DNA of 64,000 nucleotides from CBDFKV01 sp965249035 (GTDB taxonomy: Bacteria > Pseudomonadota > Gammaproteobacteria > Arenicellales > Poriferihabitantaceae): assembly GCA_965249035.1 (NCBI GenBank), contig CBDFKV010000007.1:372001-436000 (forward strand), written 5' to 3'. Of the stretch, positions 33,375 through 43,181 are shown piece after piece. How positions within the stretch are numbered: the first letter of the stretch is position 1; each line of letters opens with the position of its first letter. The notes under the pieces were generated by a model, which was not told the DNA's origin, searched no databases, and saw nothing but the letters and a program-made list of their open reading frames with translations. A program made the position numbers and the translations under genes.

Positions 33375-35081
33375 TTAGGCTTCCTCGTAATCGCTGCGCA
33401 ACTTCATTTCTGCATGCCCTGCCCCTGCGGGGATCATCGGGAATACGTTTTCTTCAGGGTCGACTATGATGTCCATGAAGACCGTCTTACCCTTCATTGA
33501 TAAGGCTTTACGAATAGCTGCCTCAAGCTCAGAGGCCTTACTTACCCGCATGCCAACGTGGCCAAAGGCTTCGGCCAAGGCTACGAAATCTGGGGCGGAT
33601 TGCAAATCAACTTCAGAGTAGCGATTATCATAAAAAAACTCTTGCCACTGACGAACCATACCCAGATAGTGATTATTCAAGCATAGAATCACCACCGGCA
33701 AATCGTAAGCCTTCATGGTCGCCAGCTCCTGAATACACATCAAAATACTGCCATCGCCCGTAATGCAGGCGACATCGGCATCAGGGTGCGCTTTGCGTAC
33801 TCCCATTGCAGCAGGCAAGCCAAAACCCATCGTCCCCAAGCCTCCGGAATTGATCCACTTTCGTGGCTCTTGAAAGGGATAGTATTGCGCCGCCCACATT
33901 TGATGTTGGCCAACATCAGACACCACATAAGCATCGCCATTGGTGATGTCGTGCAATGTTTTAACCACCGTTTGTGGTTTGATGACTTCACCTTCTTGTT
34001 TGTAGGCTAGGCAATCGAGCGCTTGCCATTTTGCAATCTTCTTCCACCATTTCTGGGTAAGGCTGGCATCGATCTTGTGTTTTTTAAGTTCGTCAATAAA
34101 CTGGTCAATACAGACCCTAGCGTCACCAACCACTGACACATTGGCTTTGCGATTTTTACCTATCGAGGTGGGATCAACATCGATCTGCAACACTTTCGCC
34201 TTGGGTGCAAATTTATCTAATACACCGGTCACGCGGTCATCAAAGCGCGCACCGATCGCAAAAATAACATCAGCCTTATGCATCGCCATGTTGGCTTCGT
34301 AGGTACCGTGCATCCCGAGCATGCCGATAAACTGAGGCTCATTTGCAGGAAACGCACCTAAGCCCATTAAGGTTTGTGCCACCGGGTAGCCAAGCATCTT
34401 AGCCAACACAGTCAGCTCCTTGGCGGCGTTAGATAAAACCACCCCACCACCCACATAAATCAAAGGGCGTTTTGCTTCCAACAGCATGGTAGTCCCGCTC
34501 TTTATCGACCGCATATTGCCGCGCACCTGTGGCTGATAAGAGCGAATGTTAGCGACTTCGGGGTAATGATATTCAGCCATTTGGGCGGTAATATCTTTTG
34601 GGATATCTACCAAAACTGGGCCAGGTCGGCCGGTCGACGCTATATGAAAGGCATCTTTAATAATCGACGCCATGTCTCTGATATCTTGAACTAAATAATT
34701 GTGTTTAACGCAAGGTCGAGTGATTCCGGAAGTGTCCGCTTCCTGAAACGCATCGCCACCGATCAAGGGTAGCGGTACTTGACCAGAAATGATAACCATT
34801 GGGATCGAGTCCATATACGCCGTGGCAATACCAGTGACCGCATTGGTCGCGCCAGGGCCGGAAGTAACGATTACCACGCCAGTCTTACCGGTAGAGCGCG
34901 CATAGCCATCAGCGGCATGGGTGGCGCCTTGTTCGTGACGGGTTAAAATGTGTTCAAAGTAATCCTGCTTGTAGAGTGCGTCGTACAAATGCAAAACTGC
35001 GCCACCAGGATAGCCGAATACACACTCAACCTCCTCGTCTCGCAAGCAATTGATAACAATCTCCGCGCCTGTAATTTCCAC
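33375..35081 (-). CDS. ilvI: Acetolactate synthase large subunit
   Basis: 568 residues from a GTG start with GAGGTGA ahead. A ThDP enzyme that joins two pyruvates, or pyruvate and 2-oxobutyrate. The catalytic Glu region VFGYPGGAVLHLYDAL, the FAD-binding middle domain and the ThDP motif GDGSILMCIQELATMKAYDLPVVILCLNNHYLG are present. With ilvH, ilvC, psd and pssA it forms a familiar betaproteobacterial/gammaproteobacterial gene order. No leader peptide rich in branched-chain codons was found upstream. Confidence 0.97.
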   Translation of the reverse strand: MEITGAEIVINCLRDEEVECVFGYPGGAVLHLYDALYKQDYFEHILTRHEQGATHAADGYARSTGKTGVVIVTSGPGATNAVTGIATAYMDSIPMVIISGQVPLPLIGGDAFQEADTSGITRPCVKHNYLVQDIRDMASIIKDAFHIASTGRPGPVLVDIPKDITAQMAEYHYPEVANIRSYQPQVRGNMRSIKSGTTMLLEAKRPLIYVGGGVVLSNAAKELTVLAKMLGYPVAQTLMGLGAFPANEPQFIGMLGMHGTYEANMAMHKADVIFAIGARFDDRVTGVLDKFAPKAKVLQIDVDPTSIGKNRKANVSVVGDARVCIDQFIDELKKHKIDASLTQKWWKKIAKWQALDCLAYKQEGEVIKPQTVVKTLHDITNGDAYVVSDVGQHQMWAAQYYPFQEPRKWINSGGLGTMGFGLPAAMGVRKAHPDADVACITGDGSILMCIQELATMKAYDLPVVILCLNNHYLGMVRQWQEFFYDNRYSEVDLQSAPDFVALAEAFGHVGMRVSKASELEAAIRKALSMKGKTVFMDIIVDPEENVFPMIPAGAGHAEMKLRSDYEEA

Positions 35082-35242
35082 TGCTCACCTCAATATTTAG
35101 AAACGTCACTCTTAGTTAATTACGCTGCATTGCAACAACCAAAAGCAAGACAGCGGTTTTACCTTAATTGACCGGTAAACTCAATGACCCGTTGAGGCTA
35201 CTTTACGACTAATTTCTTAGCTGCACCCCGCTTTGATTTCTA

Positions 35243-35248
35243 TATAAT
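35243..35248 (+). promoter_or_regulatory. Consensus -10 box for asd
   Basis: A perfect TATAAT ends 42 bp upstream of the asd ATG. No convincing -35 box was found at 16-18 bp, so the promoter call rests on the -10 only. Confidence 0.45.
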
Positions 35249-35290
35249 CGGTCGCTACTATTCACTACCCAAACAAGGGAATTCCGAACG

Positions 35291-36412
35291 ATGGCAATCA
35301 AGACAGTAGGTTTTGTAGGTTGGCGGGGCATGGTTGGTTCCGTCCTGATGCAGCGAATGTTGGCCGAAGGCGACTTCGACCAGATCGACGAAGCGCATTT
35401 TTTCACCACCTCGCAAACCGGCCAAAAAGGCCCGGAAATAAACGGCCAAACTACGATCTTATTGGACGCCATGGATATTGATGCCTTGGCTAACATGGAT
35501 GCGATAGTGACTTGCCAAGGGGGCGATTACACTAGCGCGGTTTTCCCCAAGCTTCGCAGCCGTGGCTGGGATGGCTATTGGATCGACGCCGCCTCCAGCC
35601 TACGCATGCAGGATGATGCGATTATCGTACTTGACCCAGTTAACCGTGACGTCATTGACACCGCACTCGATAAAGGTGTCAATAATTTGATTGGTGGTAA
35701 TTGCACCGTTAGCTTGATGCTCATGGGTATGGGGGGTTTATTTCAGCATGACTTGGTCGAGTGGATGACGGCGATGACTTATCAAGCGGCCTCCGGTTCT
35801 GGTGCTCAACATATGCGTGAGCTGATTGCCCAAATGGGTTCGATTCATGACAACGCAGAATCATTACTTAGCGACCCGGCCTCCTCAATCCTGGCAGTAG
35901 ACCGCAGCGTTAGTGAAACCATGAAGTCTGATGCTTTCCCAGTCGATCGTTGGACAGTGCCACTTGCTGGCAGCCTGATTCCGTGGGTTGATTCCGATTT
36001 GGGTGGTGGCCTTACTCGAGAGGAATGGAAAGGCCCAGCCGAGTCGAACAAAATCCTCGGTCGAGAAGATCAACCGATTCCTATCGATGGCTTATGCGTC
36101 AGGATAGGTGCGATGCGTTCGCATGCACAAGCTTTGACGATCAAATTGCGTAAAAATGCGCCACTCGATGAAATAGAAAGCATGATTGGCGAAGCAAATG
36201 ACTGGGTTGAGGTGGTTCCCAACTTACCGGGGCCAACCCACCAAAAGCTAACACCTGCGTATACCAGCGGCTCCATGAATATCCCGGTTGGTCGCTTGCG
36301 AAAACTGAATCTCGGTGATGACTACCTTGCTGCATTCACCGTTGGTGATCAGCTCCTGTGGGGTGCAGCCGAGCCACTACGTCGCATGCTACGAATCGTG
36401 TTAGAACGTTAA
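35291..36412 (+). CDS. asd: Aspartate-semialdehyde dehydrogenase
   Basis: 373 residues, very close to the enterobacterial form. It reduces aspartyl phosphate to aspartate semialdehyde, the branch point to lysine/diaminopimelate, threonine and methionine. NADP-binding VGFVGWRGMVGSVLMQRM, the catalytic Cys in GGNCTVSLMLMGMGG, and the substrate-binding His/Arg segments (CVRIGAMRSHAQALTIK) are visible. AAGGGA serves as ribosome site. It heads a cluster continuing into a DnaJ-domain protein, a transpeptidase, thyA and folA. Confidence 0.98.
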   Translation: MAIKTVGFVGWRGMVGSVLMQRMLAEGDFDQIDEAHFFTTSQTGQKGPEINGQTTILLDAMDIDALANMDAIVTCQGGDYTSAVFPKLRSRGWDGYWIDAASSLRMQDDAIIVLDPVNRDVIDTALDKGVNNLIGGNCTVSLMLMGMGGLFQHDLVEWMTAMTYQAASGSGAQHMRELIAQMGSIHDNAESLLSDPASSILAVDRSVSETMKSDAFPVDRWTVPLAGSLIPWVDSDLGGGLTREEWKGPAESNKILGREDQPIPIDGLCVRIGAMRSHAQALTIKLRKNAPLDEIESMIGEANDWVEVVPNLPGPTHQKLTPAYTSGSMNIPVGRLRKLNLGDDYLAAFTVGDQLLWGAAEPLRRMLRIVLER

Positions 36413-36432
36413 TCTAGCACCAGAGCCGATTA

Positions 36433-37149
36433 ATGATTGTACGCCTATTACTCGCCCTGTTAGCCTTGGTCGGCTTGATGGCCTTTCTGGGCTGGTATAG
36501 TCGGGCAACACCAACCCAGCGCAATAGTGCGATTAAATCACTATTGCTGTATGGCGTTGGGATTGCGCTGTTGGTATTGGTGGTGACTGGCCGTATTCCT
36601 TGGCTATTTGCGATCATTTCAGCGATCATTCCCTTCTGGCGCAAATTAAGTGTTTTTGGGCGATATTTGGGCTTGTTTAGTGCGCTCACCGGCAAGAGTT
36701 TTGGCGCAACCAGCCTGACCACCGAATGGCTGGTCATTGATTTTAATTTCAGCACTCGCGTATTGGACGCTGAAGTTCGTAAAGGAGACTTTGCCGGCCA
36801 GCGTTTGAGCCAACTCAACAAAGATCAACTTTCACAATTGTTACAAGCTTGCCGGGATGACTTACAATCGGCTACTGCGGTACGAGCATTTATGGCTGCA
36901 CGTTTTCGTCAAACTGGTTCGACGGGTGATAACCACCAACAAAAGCCATCCGCCGGTAATGTCAACATGAGCAAAACACAGGCGTATGAAGTGCTTGGCT
37001 TACAGCCCGACGCAGACGATGCGAACATCCGAAAAGCGCATAAGCGCTTGATTCAAAAACTACATCCTGATCGTGGTGGCTCAGAGTACCTTGCAACGCA
37101 AATCAACTTGGCCAAAGATACCTTGCTTAACGACCCTGCTCGACAATGA
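36433..37149 (+). CDS. Membrane-anchored DnaJ-domain protein
   Basis: 238 residues. Two hydrophobic segments (about 2-20 and 36-70) indicate an inner-membrane anchor, followed by a soluble middle part (TEWLVIDFNFSTRVLDAEV). A C-terminal J-domain (about 180-235, YEVLGLQPDADDANIRKAHKRLIQKLHPDRGG) contains the HPD tripeptide that stimulates DnaK. The arrangement (TM at N-terminus, J-domain at C-terminus) resembles TIM14-like J proteins. Its stop overlaps the next gene in ATGA. The client is unknown; a link to the transpeptidase encoded next is only inferred. Confidence 0.85.
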   Translation: MIVRLLLALLALVGLMAFLGWYSRATPTQRNSAIKSLLLYGVGIALLVLVVTGRIPWLFAIISAIIPFWRKLSVFGRYLGLFSALTGKSFGATSLTTEWLVIDFNFSTRVLDAEVRKGDFAGQRLSQLNKDQLSQLLQACRDDLQSATAVRAFMAARFRQTGSTGDNHQQKPSAGNVNMSKTQAYEVLGLQPDADDANIRKAHKRLIQKLHPDRGGSEYLATQINLAKDTLLNDPARQ

Positions 37150-38489
37150 TATTTAAGCCGAGTGCAAAAGCACAGCAAGCAGCTCGACTCTCGCCCAAAC
37201 GTGACCACAGCAAACTGAAGCGCACTACCTTAAGTGTCGTATTGCTGGTCAGTTTTATCGCTTTATCATTGATACTGATTCGAAGTGGATTTGACAGCAA
37301 TTCTGATCACGCGCAAATAGCTGATGCCGAAGCGGCGATCGCCCCAAACGAACCACTGCTTGCGATCGACAAAGCTTTTATTCGAACTGCCATCACACCT
37401 TATATTGAGCGTGCTGAATTCCCCGAAAATATCGGCGTATTCGTCAATGAACAAGCCGAGCAATTGCAAATTGAATACACCCTAGATCAAACGCTGCAGG
37501 CTTGGGTACAACAACGATTGCAACGCTATAATCCTGACTACGGGGCATTTGTTGCGCTTGACCCGGACAGTGGAGATGTTTTAGCGATGGTAGAGAATCA
37601 CCGCAATCCCGGCGTTGAAATGCCCAATACGGCGCTTCAAGCGACTTACCCAGCGGCATCTGTGTTTAAAATAGTTACGGCGGCGGCTTTGCTGGAAGAA
37701 AACCTAGCCCAACCCGATACCACCTACTCGTTTTCAGGTAAGTCGACTTCTTTGTACAAGCGTCAAGTTGAACGAATCAAATCCAGCGGCGGTGACCGCG
37801 TTGTGACCTTAACAAAAGCCTTTGCCAAATCGATAAACCCCGTATTCGGCCACATCGGCGCCGAAGAAGTAGGCGGCGATAATCTGAAACGCTATGCTGA
37901 AAAATTTGGGTTTAACGCCGCGTTTGTCACTGACTTTGAGTTTGACAATGGCCACATTGATTTAAACATTGATGATCCCTGGCAGATTGTCGAATCAGCG
38001 TCTGGCTATACGCGCCGAAATACCTTAAGCCCTATGCATGGTGCCGTCATTGCTGCCTCAGTCATCAATGGCGGTGACTTGATCGCACCGCGGGTCGTGC
38101 AACAAGTAGACAATGACTCAGGACAGCCCATTTTCATCGCGGGCGCCCCGGCTCGTTTGCAGTCGATTACGTCAAAAACTGCAGCTGATTTACAACAATT
38201 GATGGAAGCAACCATCAAAGTCGGCACCGGTCGTAAGTCCTTCCGAGGCTTTTTTGACAAGGATAATGAATCGATCACGGTCGGCGGCAAAACCGGCAGC
38301 CTCAATGGCCTTAATCCCAAGGGCACCTATGACTGGTTTGTTGGCTATGCCCATAAAGGAAATAAGCGGATCGCCTTTGCCATGCTGTGCATCAACCAAG
38401 AGAAATGGTACGTTAAGTCCAGCCGCTTCACCCGTGAAGTGCTGGACCAGTATTTCAAAGAACCAAAAGCCGTTGGAGGCAATGGATGA
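37146..38489 (+). CDS. Penicillin-binding transpeptidase domain protein
   Basis: 447 residues. One N-terminal transmembrane helix (about 27-47), then a periplasmic penicillin-binding transpeptidase domain with all three active-site motifs: SVFK (Ser172), SIN (about 233) and KTGS (about 383). There is no transglycosylase domain and no recognisable PBP2/PBP3 dimerisation domain, so it is smaller than division or elongation PBPs. It probably cross-links peptidoglycan or acts as a specialised enzyme. It overlaps both the DnaJ-domain gene and thyA by 4 bp. Confidence 0.88.
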   Translation: MIFKPSAKAQQAARLSPKRDHSKLKRTTLSVVLLVSFIALSLILIRSGFDSNSDHAQIADAEAAIAPNEPLLAIDKAFIRTAITPYIERAEFPENIGVFVNEQAEQLQIEYTLDQTLQAWVQQRLQRYNPDYGAFVALDPDSGDVLAMVENHRNPGVEMPNTALQATYPAASVFKIVTAAALLEENLAQPDTTYSFSGKSTSLYKRQVERIKSSGGDRVVTLTKAFAKSINPVFGHIGAEEVGGDNLKRYAEKFGFNAAFVTDFEFDNGHIDLNIDDPWQIVESASGYTRRNTLSPMHGAVIAASVINGGDLIAPRVVQQVDNDSGQPIFIAGAPARLQSITSKTAADLQQLMEATIKVGTGRKSFRGFFDKDNESITVGGKTGSLNGLNPKGTYDWFVGYAHKGNKRIAFAMLCINQEKWYVKSSRFTREVLDQYFKEPKAVGGNG

Positions 38490-39370
38490 AAGCTTATCTT
38501 GATGTCGTTCAGCAGGTGCTGGACCACGGCACCCGAAAAACCAATCGCACAGGTGTTGATACACTTTCCACCTTCAACGTTAATTACGAAATCGATTTAG
38601 CCAATGGCTTTCCGATGTTAACTACTAAAGAAGTGAGCTGGAAAAACATCGTCATCGAAAACCTGTGGTTCTTATCAGGACGCACCGATATTCGTTTGCT
38701 GCAAAAGCACGATTGTAAATTCTGGGACCCGTGGGCAGACCCTGACACCGGTAAAGTACCCAGCGCTTATGGCAATTTTTGGCGCCACTTTCCGACCACG
38801 GCAGATAACGAAAAGCTGGTATTGAATGATCAGATAGCCTGGGTGATTGATGAAATCAAGCGTAACCCCATGAGTCGTCGCTTAGTGATTTCAGCCTGGT
38901 CACCAGGCAATGCCCAAATCAGCCAACTACCACCCTGCCACGCATTTTGGGTGTTCAATACGCAATATGATGAAGCGGGTGAACCGCGCTTATGCTTGCA
39001 CTTAACCCAACGCAGCGCCGACATCGCACTCGGCGTTCCTTACAACATCGCTGGCTATTCTTTGCTGTTGATGTTGATGTCGCGCTTTACCGGCATTGCT
39101 TACGGGCAATTTGGTCATACCTTGATCGACGCGCATATCTACACCGCTAAACCCGACGGCAGCATGGCGGAATATGACCACATCCCCAAATTGCAAAAAC
39201 AGCTCAAGCGCAAACCACGCCCTTTGCCACAGTTGACCATATCCGATCAAATTCAATCATTGGAAGATATCGACTCTTTGTTAGAACTTGAGACTGACGA
39301 AATCCTATCTTATTTCCCACTTGAGCATTATACGCCGCATTCAAAGCTATTCTTTAAGGTGGCGGTCTAG
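38486..39370 (+). CDS. thyA: Thymidylate synthase
   Basis: 294 residues. It methylates dUMP to dTMP with methylene-tetrahydrofolate. Catalytic Cys in QLPPCHAFW (about 151), the dUMP-binding RSADIALGVPYNIAGYSLLL and the N-terminal TNRTGVDTLSTF are present. It is slightly longer than E. coli ThyA (264), with an insert after WDPWADP. It is followed by folA, whose GTG overlaps its TAG stop, pairing the enzyme that makes dihydrofolate with the one that recycles it. Confidence 0.97.
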   Translation: MKAYLDVVQQVLDHGTRKTNRTGVDTLSTFNVNYEIDLANGFPMLTTKEVSWKNIVIENLWFLSGRTDIRLLQKHDCKFWDPWADPDTGKVPSAYGNFWRHFPTTADNEKLVLNDQIAWVIDEIKRNPMSRRLVISAWSPGNAQISQLPPCHAFWVFNTQYDEAGEPRLCLHLTQRSADIALGVPYNIAGYSLLLMLMSRFTGIAYGQFGHTLIDAHIYTAKPDGSMAEYDHIPKLQKQLKRKPRPLPQLTISDQIQSLEDIDSLLELETDEILSYFPLEHYTPHSKLFFKVAV

Positions 39371-39849
39371 TGGCCCAGCCAATATTAGGCGCCATTGCGG
39401 CTATGACGAGGGATCGCGTTATTGGCTTGGATAATGACATCCCGTGGCGCTACCCCGAAGACTGGAAGCGCTTTAAGCAAACCACGCTAAACAGTTCCAT
39501 CATCATGGGGCGCAAAACCTGGGAATCAATCGGTTCGAAACCACTGCCCCAACGCCAAAACATTGTTGTGACGCGACAAACAGACTTCCCTGCGACCAGC
39601 GCCCATTCCATCAGCGATGCAATTGCTGCGGCTAAGCACGAGCATGTTTGGTTTATTGGGGGTGGCAATATCTATGCGCAAGCGCTGTCTTACTGTCAGC
39701 TATTAGACATCACCTGGGTGCCGGATCATATCCAACCTGAACACGCTATTTATTTCCCACACATTGACAGCAGCGACTGGGATGCAGGGGAAGTAACGCC
39801 CCTGTCATCAGATCCACGCTTGATGTGCCAGCAGTTTACCCGTCGATGA
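39370..39849 (+). CDS. folA: Dihydrofolate reductase
   Basis: 159 residues from a GTG that shares its first base with the thyA stop. It reduces dihydrofolate to tetrahydrofolate with NADPH. Active-site signature RVIGLDNDIPWRYPEDWKRFKQTT, IIMGRKTWESIG and WFIGGGNIYAQAL are all present and the length is typical. It ends the asd-folA cluster; the next gene is convergent. Confidence 0.97.
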   Translation: MAQPILGAIAAMTRDRVIGLDNDIPWRYPEDWKRFKQTTLNSSIIMGRKTWESIGSKPLPQRQNIVVTRQTDFPATSAHSISDAIAAAKHEHVWFIGGGNIYAQALSYCQLLDITWVPDHIQPEHAIYFPHIDSSDWDAGEVTPLSSDPRLMCQQFTRR

Positions 39850-39865
39850 GTTAGCTTCGGAGCGC

Positions 39866-40189
39866 TTAATCGAAAAACCGCACGGTACTGGTGGCGCTAG
39901 TAGAAGTCGCAAAATTGCTGTCGTCTTTGAGATCAAAGTCCGCATCAAGAACTGAAGGTTGATTCGATCCCAAGCGGTTCCTCGTCTTGCTACTACGCCG
40001 TGATGGCGCTCCTGAAATATCCCGCAAATCAGCGCGGCGCTGCTCATCATTGCTCACATCAGCGGTGGCAGCCGAGGTTGCGGCAGACTGTTGCGTCGAC
40101 ACATGGGAAGGCTGATGCACACTTAGTCGAAAGACAATGAGCATAGCCAGCACGACGATGAATGAAACCGCGAGCGCTTGTTTTATCAT
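39866..40189 (-). CDS. Hypothetical single-pass membrane protein
   Basis: 107 residues. An N-terminal hydrophobic helix (about 4-22, ALAVSFIVVLAMLIVFRL) is followed by a Ser/Ala/Thr/Asp-rich, probably disordered tail. No recognised domain. It converges on folA with a 16-bp gap, and no good ribosome site is visible, so support for it being a real gene is moderate. The signal-anchor pattern is the main argument for it. Confidence 0.45.
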   Translation of the reverse strand: MIKQALAVSFIVVLAMLIVFRLSVHQPSHVSTQQSAATSAATADVSNDEQRRADLRDISGAPSRRSSKTRNRLGSNQPSVLDADFDLKDDSNFATSTSATSTVRFFD

Positions 40190-40484
40190 GTGCTTGTGAA
40201 GTGACTAGTTAAGACGGGTTTGTGGGCGGCCCAAAAGAAGCGTTACCATTGCAGCGGACGATTCTATCCTACCCAAGCTTGACTTCACACCAAGGCTGGG
40301 CTGTATTTGAATTCAGCCATTATTCCTGATAAATTTATTCGAATCATACATTAGCCTTATGAATAAATAATCGAGCAAGTAAATTCAGTGTAAAATCTCG
40401 CAGCCCTGTCTGAGGGATAGCTTGACCTGTCGCCCGAATAACCATTCGCTCAACACCAACAAACCTAGACTAAGAATCGACGAT

Positions 40485-43172
40485 ATGACCACTTCTTCCT
40501 ATCACCGCAACATTAATGAAGATGTCGATATCACTGAAACCAGTGAATGGATCGACGCCCTAACCGCTGTTATTGAACGGGAAGGTAATGACCGCGCTCA
40601 TTTTTTAATTGAAGCACTAATTGATAAAGCGCGCCGTACCGGAACGCATATTCCGTTCGAAGCCAACACTGCTTATATCAACACCATCCCTGTCAACAAA
40701 GAAAAACGTCACGACGGCGACGCCGCGATGGAACGTCGAGTTCGCGCCTTGATCCGCTGGAACGCAGCAGCCATGGTTGTGCGGGCCAATCGTATTTCCA
40801 GCGAACTGGGCGGTCATATTGCCAGCTTTGCCTCAGCAGCAACCTTATACGACATCGGCTTTAATCATTTTTGGCGCGGCAATACCGAACAACAAGACGG
40901 TGACATGTTGTTTGTACAAGGCCATTCAGCGCCAGGGTTTTATGCTCGCGCATATATGGAAGGCCGAATCGACGAAGAGCAATTGAATCGCTTTCGTCAG
41001 GAAGTTGGCACGGATCAAGGCTTGTCGTCGTACCCGCACCCCTGGTTGATGCCTGAGTTTTGGCAATTCCCAACCGTATCGATGGGGCTTGGCCCGATTC
41101 AAGCAATTTATCAGGCGCGGTTTCTCAAATATTTGCAACATCGCGGTATGGTCCCCGAGACCGATCGCAAGGTGTGGTGCTTTTGCGGAGACGGCGAAAT
41201 GGACGAGCCTGAATCCGGTGGCGCTTTGGCATTGGGTGGGCGTGAGAATCTCGATAATTTGATCTTCGTCGTTAACTGTAACTTACAGCGCCTGGACGGG
41301 CCGGTACGTGGCAACGGCAAAATTATTCAGGAATTGGAAAGTGATTTTCGCGGTGCGGGTTGGAATGTCATTAAAGTCATTTGGGGCTCGTATTGGGACC
41401 CACTCCTGCAACGCGACACCAATGGCCTATTGCAGCGTCGTATGGAAGAAGCGGTCGATGGCGAATACCAAGCCTTTAAAGCCAAAGATGGGCAATACAC
41501 CCGAGATCATTTCTTTGGTAAATACCCTGAATTAAAAGAAATGGTCGCGAATATGTCAAATGACGACATTTGGCGCCTCAACCGTGGTGGTCATGACCCC
41601 CATAAAGTGTATGCAGCTTACGCGGAAGCGGTTGCTCATAAAGGCCAACCTACCGTTATTCTTGCTAAAACGGTCAAAGGCTATGGCATGGGCGATGTGG
41701 GTGAAGGTTTGAATACGACCCATTCACAGAAAAAGCTGAGTGCTGAGGATTTACTGCACTATCGTGACCGCTTCAACATTCCGATTTCCGATGAAGCCGC
41801 ATCCAATGCTGAATTTTATCGACCTGCTGATGATTCACCCGAAATTCAATACCTGCAATCACGTCGCGCTCGATTAGGGGGTGATGTTCCTGCACGTCGA
41901 CCACAATGCAAACCCTTATTCAAAACGCCCAAACTCGACTTATTTAAATCACAATTAGAGAGCACAGGCGAACGCGAAATTTCCACCACCATGGTGTTTG
42001 TGCGTTTGTTGGCAGCGCTGACTCGCGATAAATCCATCGGTAAGTACATTGTACCGATCGTGCCGGATGAATCCCGCACCTTTGGGATGGAAGGTATGTT
42101 TCGACAGCTCGGTATTTATTCACCTAAAGGCCAGTTGTACGAACCTGTTGATTCTGACCAACTCATGTATTACCGAGAAGACAAAGACGGGCAAGTACTA
42201 CAGGAAGGCATTAACGAAGCTGGCGCCATGTGTTCGTGGATCGCGGCGGGAACCGCGTACAGCAATCACGGCGTGCCGATGGTGCCGTTTTATATTTTCT
42301 ATTCGATGTTCGGCTTTCAACGCATCGGCGATCTAGCCTGGGCAGCGGGTGATTTACGTACCCGTGGCTTTTTATTAGGTGGCACCGCTGGGCGCACAAC
42401 GCTCGCAGGTGAAGGCTTGCAGCATCAAGACGGGCACAGCTTGATATTGGCTGGCACGATCCCCAACTGCATTTCCTATGATCCCACCTATGGCTATGAA
42501 TTAGCAGTCATCATTCAAAATGGCATCGAACGTATGTATGCCAACGATGAGAGCGTCTACTTTTATGTGACCTGCATGAATGAAGCCTATGTCCACCCGG
42601 CAATGCCCAAGGGCTCACAAGCTGGTATTTTAAAGGGCATGTACGAGCTGCTAAGCAACAAAGCTGACAAGGGTAAACCGACCGTCACCTTACTGGGTAG
42701 CGGCACGATATTACGGGAAGCCATTGCAGCTGCCGAAGTATTACATGCCGATTATGGAATTGGCGCCCAGATATGGAGCGTTACTAGCTTTAATGAATTA
42801 GCCCGTGACGGCCAAGACGTTGATCGGTATAACCGTTTTCATCCCGCGGAAACTCCACGTCTCGCCTATATTGAAGAATGCTTAAGCGATACTAAAGGGC
42901 CGGTAATCGCTGTAACCGACTACATCAAATCATATGCTGATCAGGTTCGAAAATGGGTGCCCGGACGTTACGAAGTACTCGGCACAGATGGTTTTGGACG
43001 CAGCGATACACGCGAAAAGCTGCGTGAGTTCTTTGAAGTCAATGCAGACTACATCGTCGTAACGGCATTAAAGGCACTGGCCGACGAGGGTGAGATCGAT
43101 TCTAGCTTGGTGAGTGAAGCCATCACCAAATTCGGCATTGATGCCGACAAACCTAACCCAGTCAGCGTATAG
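40485..43172 (+). CDS. aceE: Pyruvate dehydrogenase E1 component (homodimeric)
   Basis: 895 residues from the ATG at 40485 (MTTSSYHRNINEDVD); an in-frame upstream ATG at 40422 is less likely. A ThDP-dependent enzyme decarboxylating pyruvate and transferring acetyl to the E2 lipoyl groups. ThDP motif CFCGDGEMDEPESGGALALGGRENLDNLIFVVNCN and LQHQDGHS are present. It heads an aceE-aceF-lpd operon with 9- and 12-bp gaps. No PdhR-type operator was recognised in the 295-bp region ahead, which contains a TAAAAT at 40391. Confidence 0.97.
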   Translation: MTTSSYHRNINEDVDITETSEWIDALTAVIEREGNDRAHFLIEALIDKARRTGTHIPFEANTAYINTIPVNKEKRHDGDAAMERRVRALIRWNAAAMVVRANRISSELGGHIASFASAATLYDIGFNHFWRGNTEQQDGDMLFVQGHSAPGFYARAYMEGRIDEEQLNRFRQEVGTDQGLSSYPHPWLMPEFWQFPTVSMGLGPIQAIYQARFLKYLQHRGMVPETDRKVWCFCGDGEMDEPESGGALALGGRENLDNLIFVVNCNLQRLDGPVRGNGKIIQELESDFRGAGWNVIKVIWGSYWDPLLQRDTNGLLQRRMEEAVDGEYQAFKAKDGQYTRDHFFGKYPELKEMVANMSNDDIWRLNRGGHDPHKVYAAYAEAVAHKGQPTVILAKTVKGYGMGDVGEGLNTTHSQKKLSAEDLLHYRDRFNIPISDEAASNAEFYRPADDSPEIQYLQSRRARLGGDVPARRPQCKPLFKTPKLDLFKSQLESTGEREISTTMVFVRLLAALTRDKSIGKYIVPIVPDESRTFGMEGMFRQLGIYSPKGQLYEPVDSDQLMYYREDKDGQVLQEGINEAGAMCSWIAAGTAYSNHGVPMVPFYIFYSMFGFQRIGDLAWAAGDLRTRGFLLGGTAGRTTLAGEGLQHQDGHSLILAGTIPNCISYDPTYGYELAVIIQNGIERMYANDESVYFYVTCMNEAYVHPAMPKGSQAGILKGMYELLSNKADKGKPTVTLLGSGTILREAIAAAEVLHADYGIGAQIWSVTSFNELARDGQDVDRYNRFHPAETPRLAYIEECLSDTKGPVIAVTDYIKSYADQVRKWVPGRYEVLGTDGFGRSDTREKLREFFEVNADYIVVTALKALADEGEIDSSLVSEAITKFGIDADKPNPVSV

Positions 43173-43181
43173 GAGTCGGAA

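Noticed and set aside
35082..35290. Searched for a branched-chain leader peptide or T-box attenuator ahead of ilvI
   Set aside because: No short frame rich in Leu, Val or Ile codons and no antiterminator pair was found.
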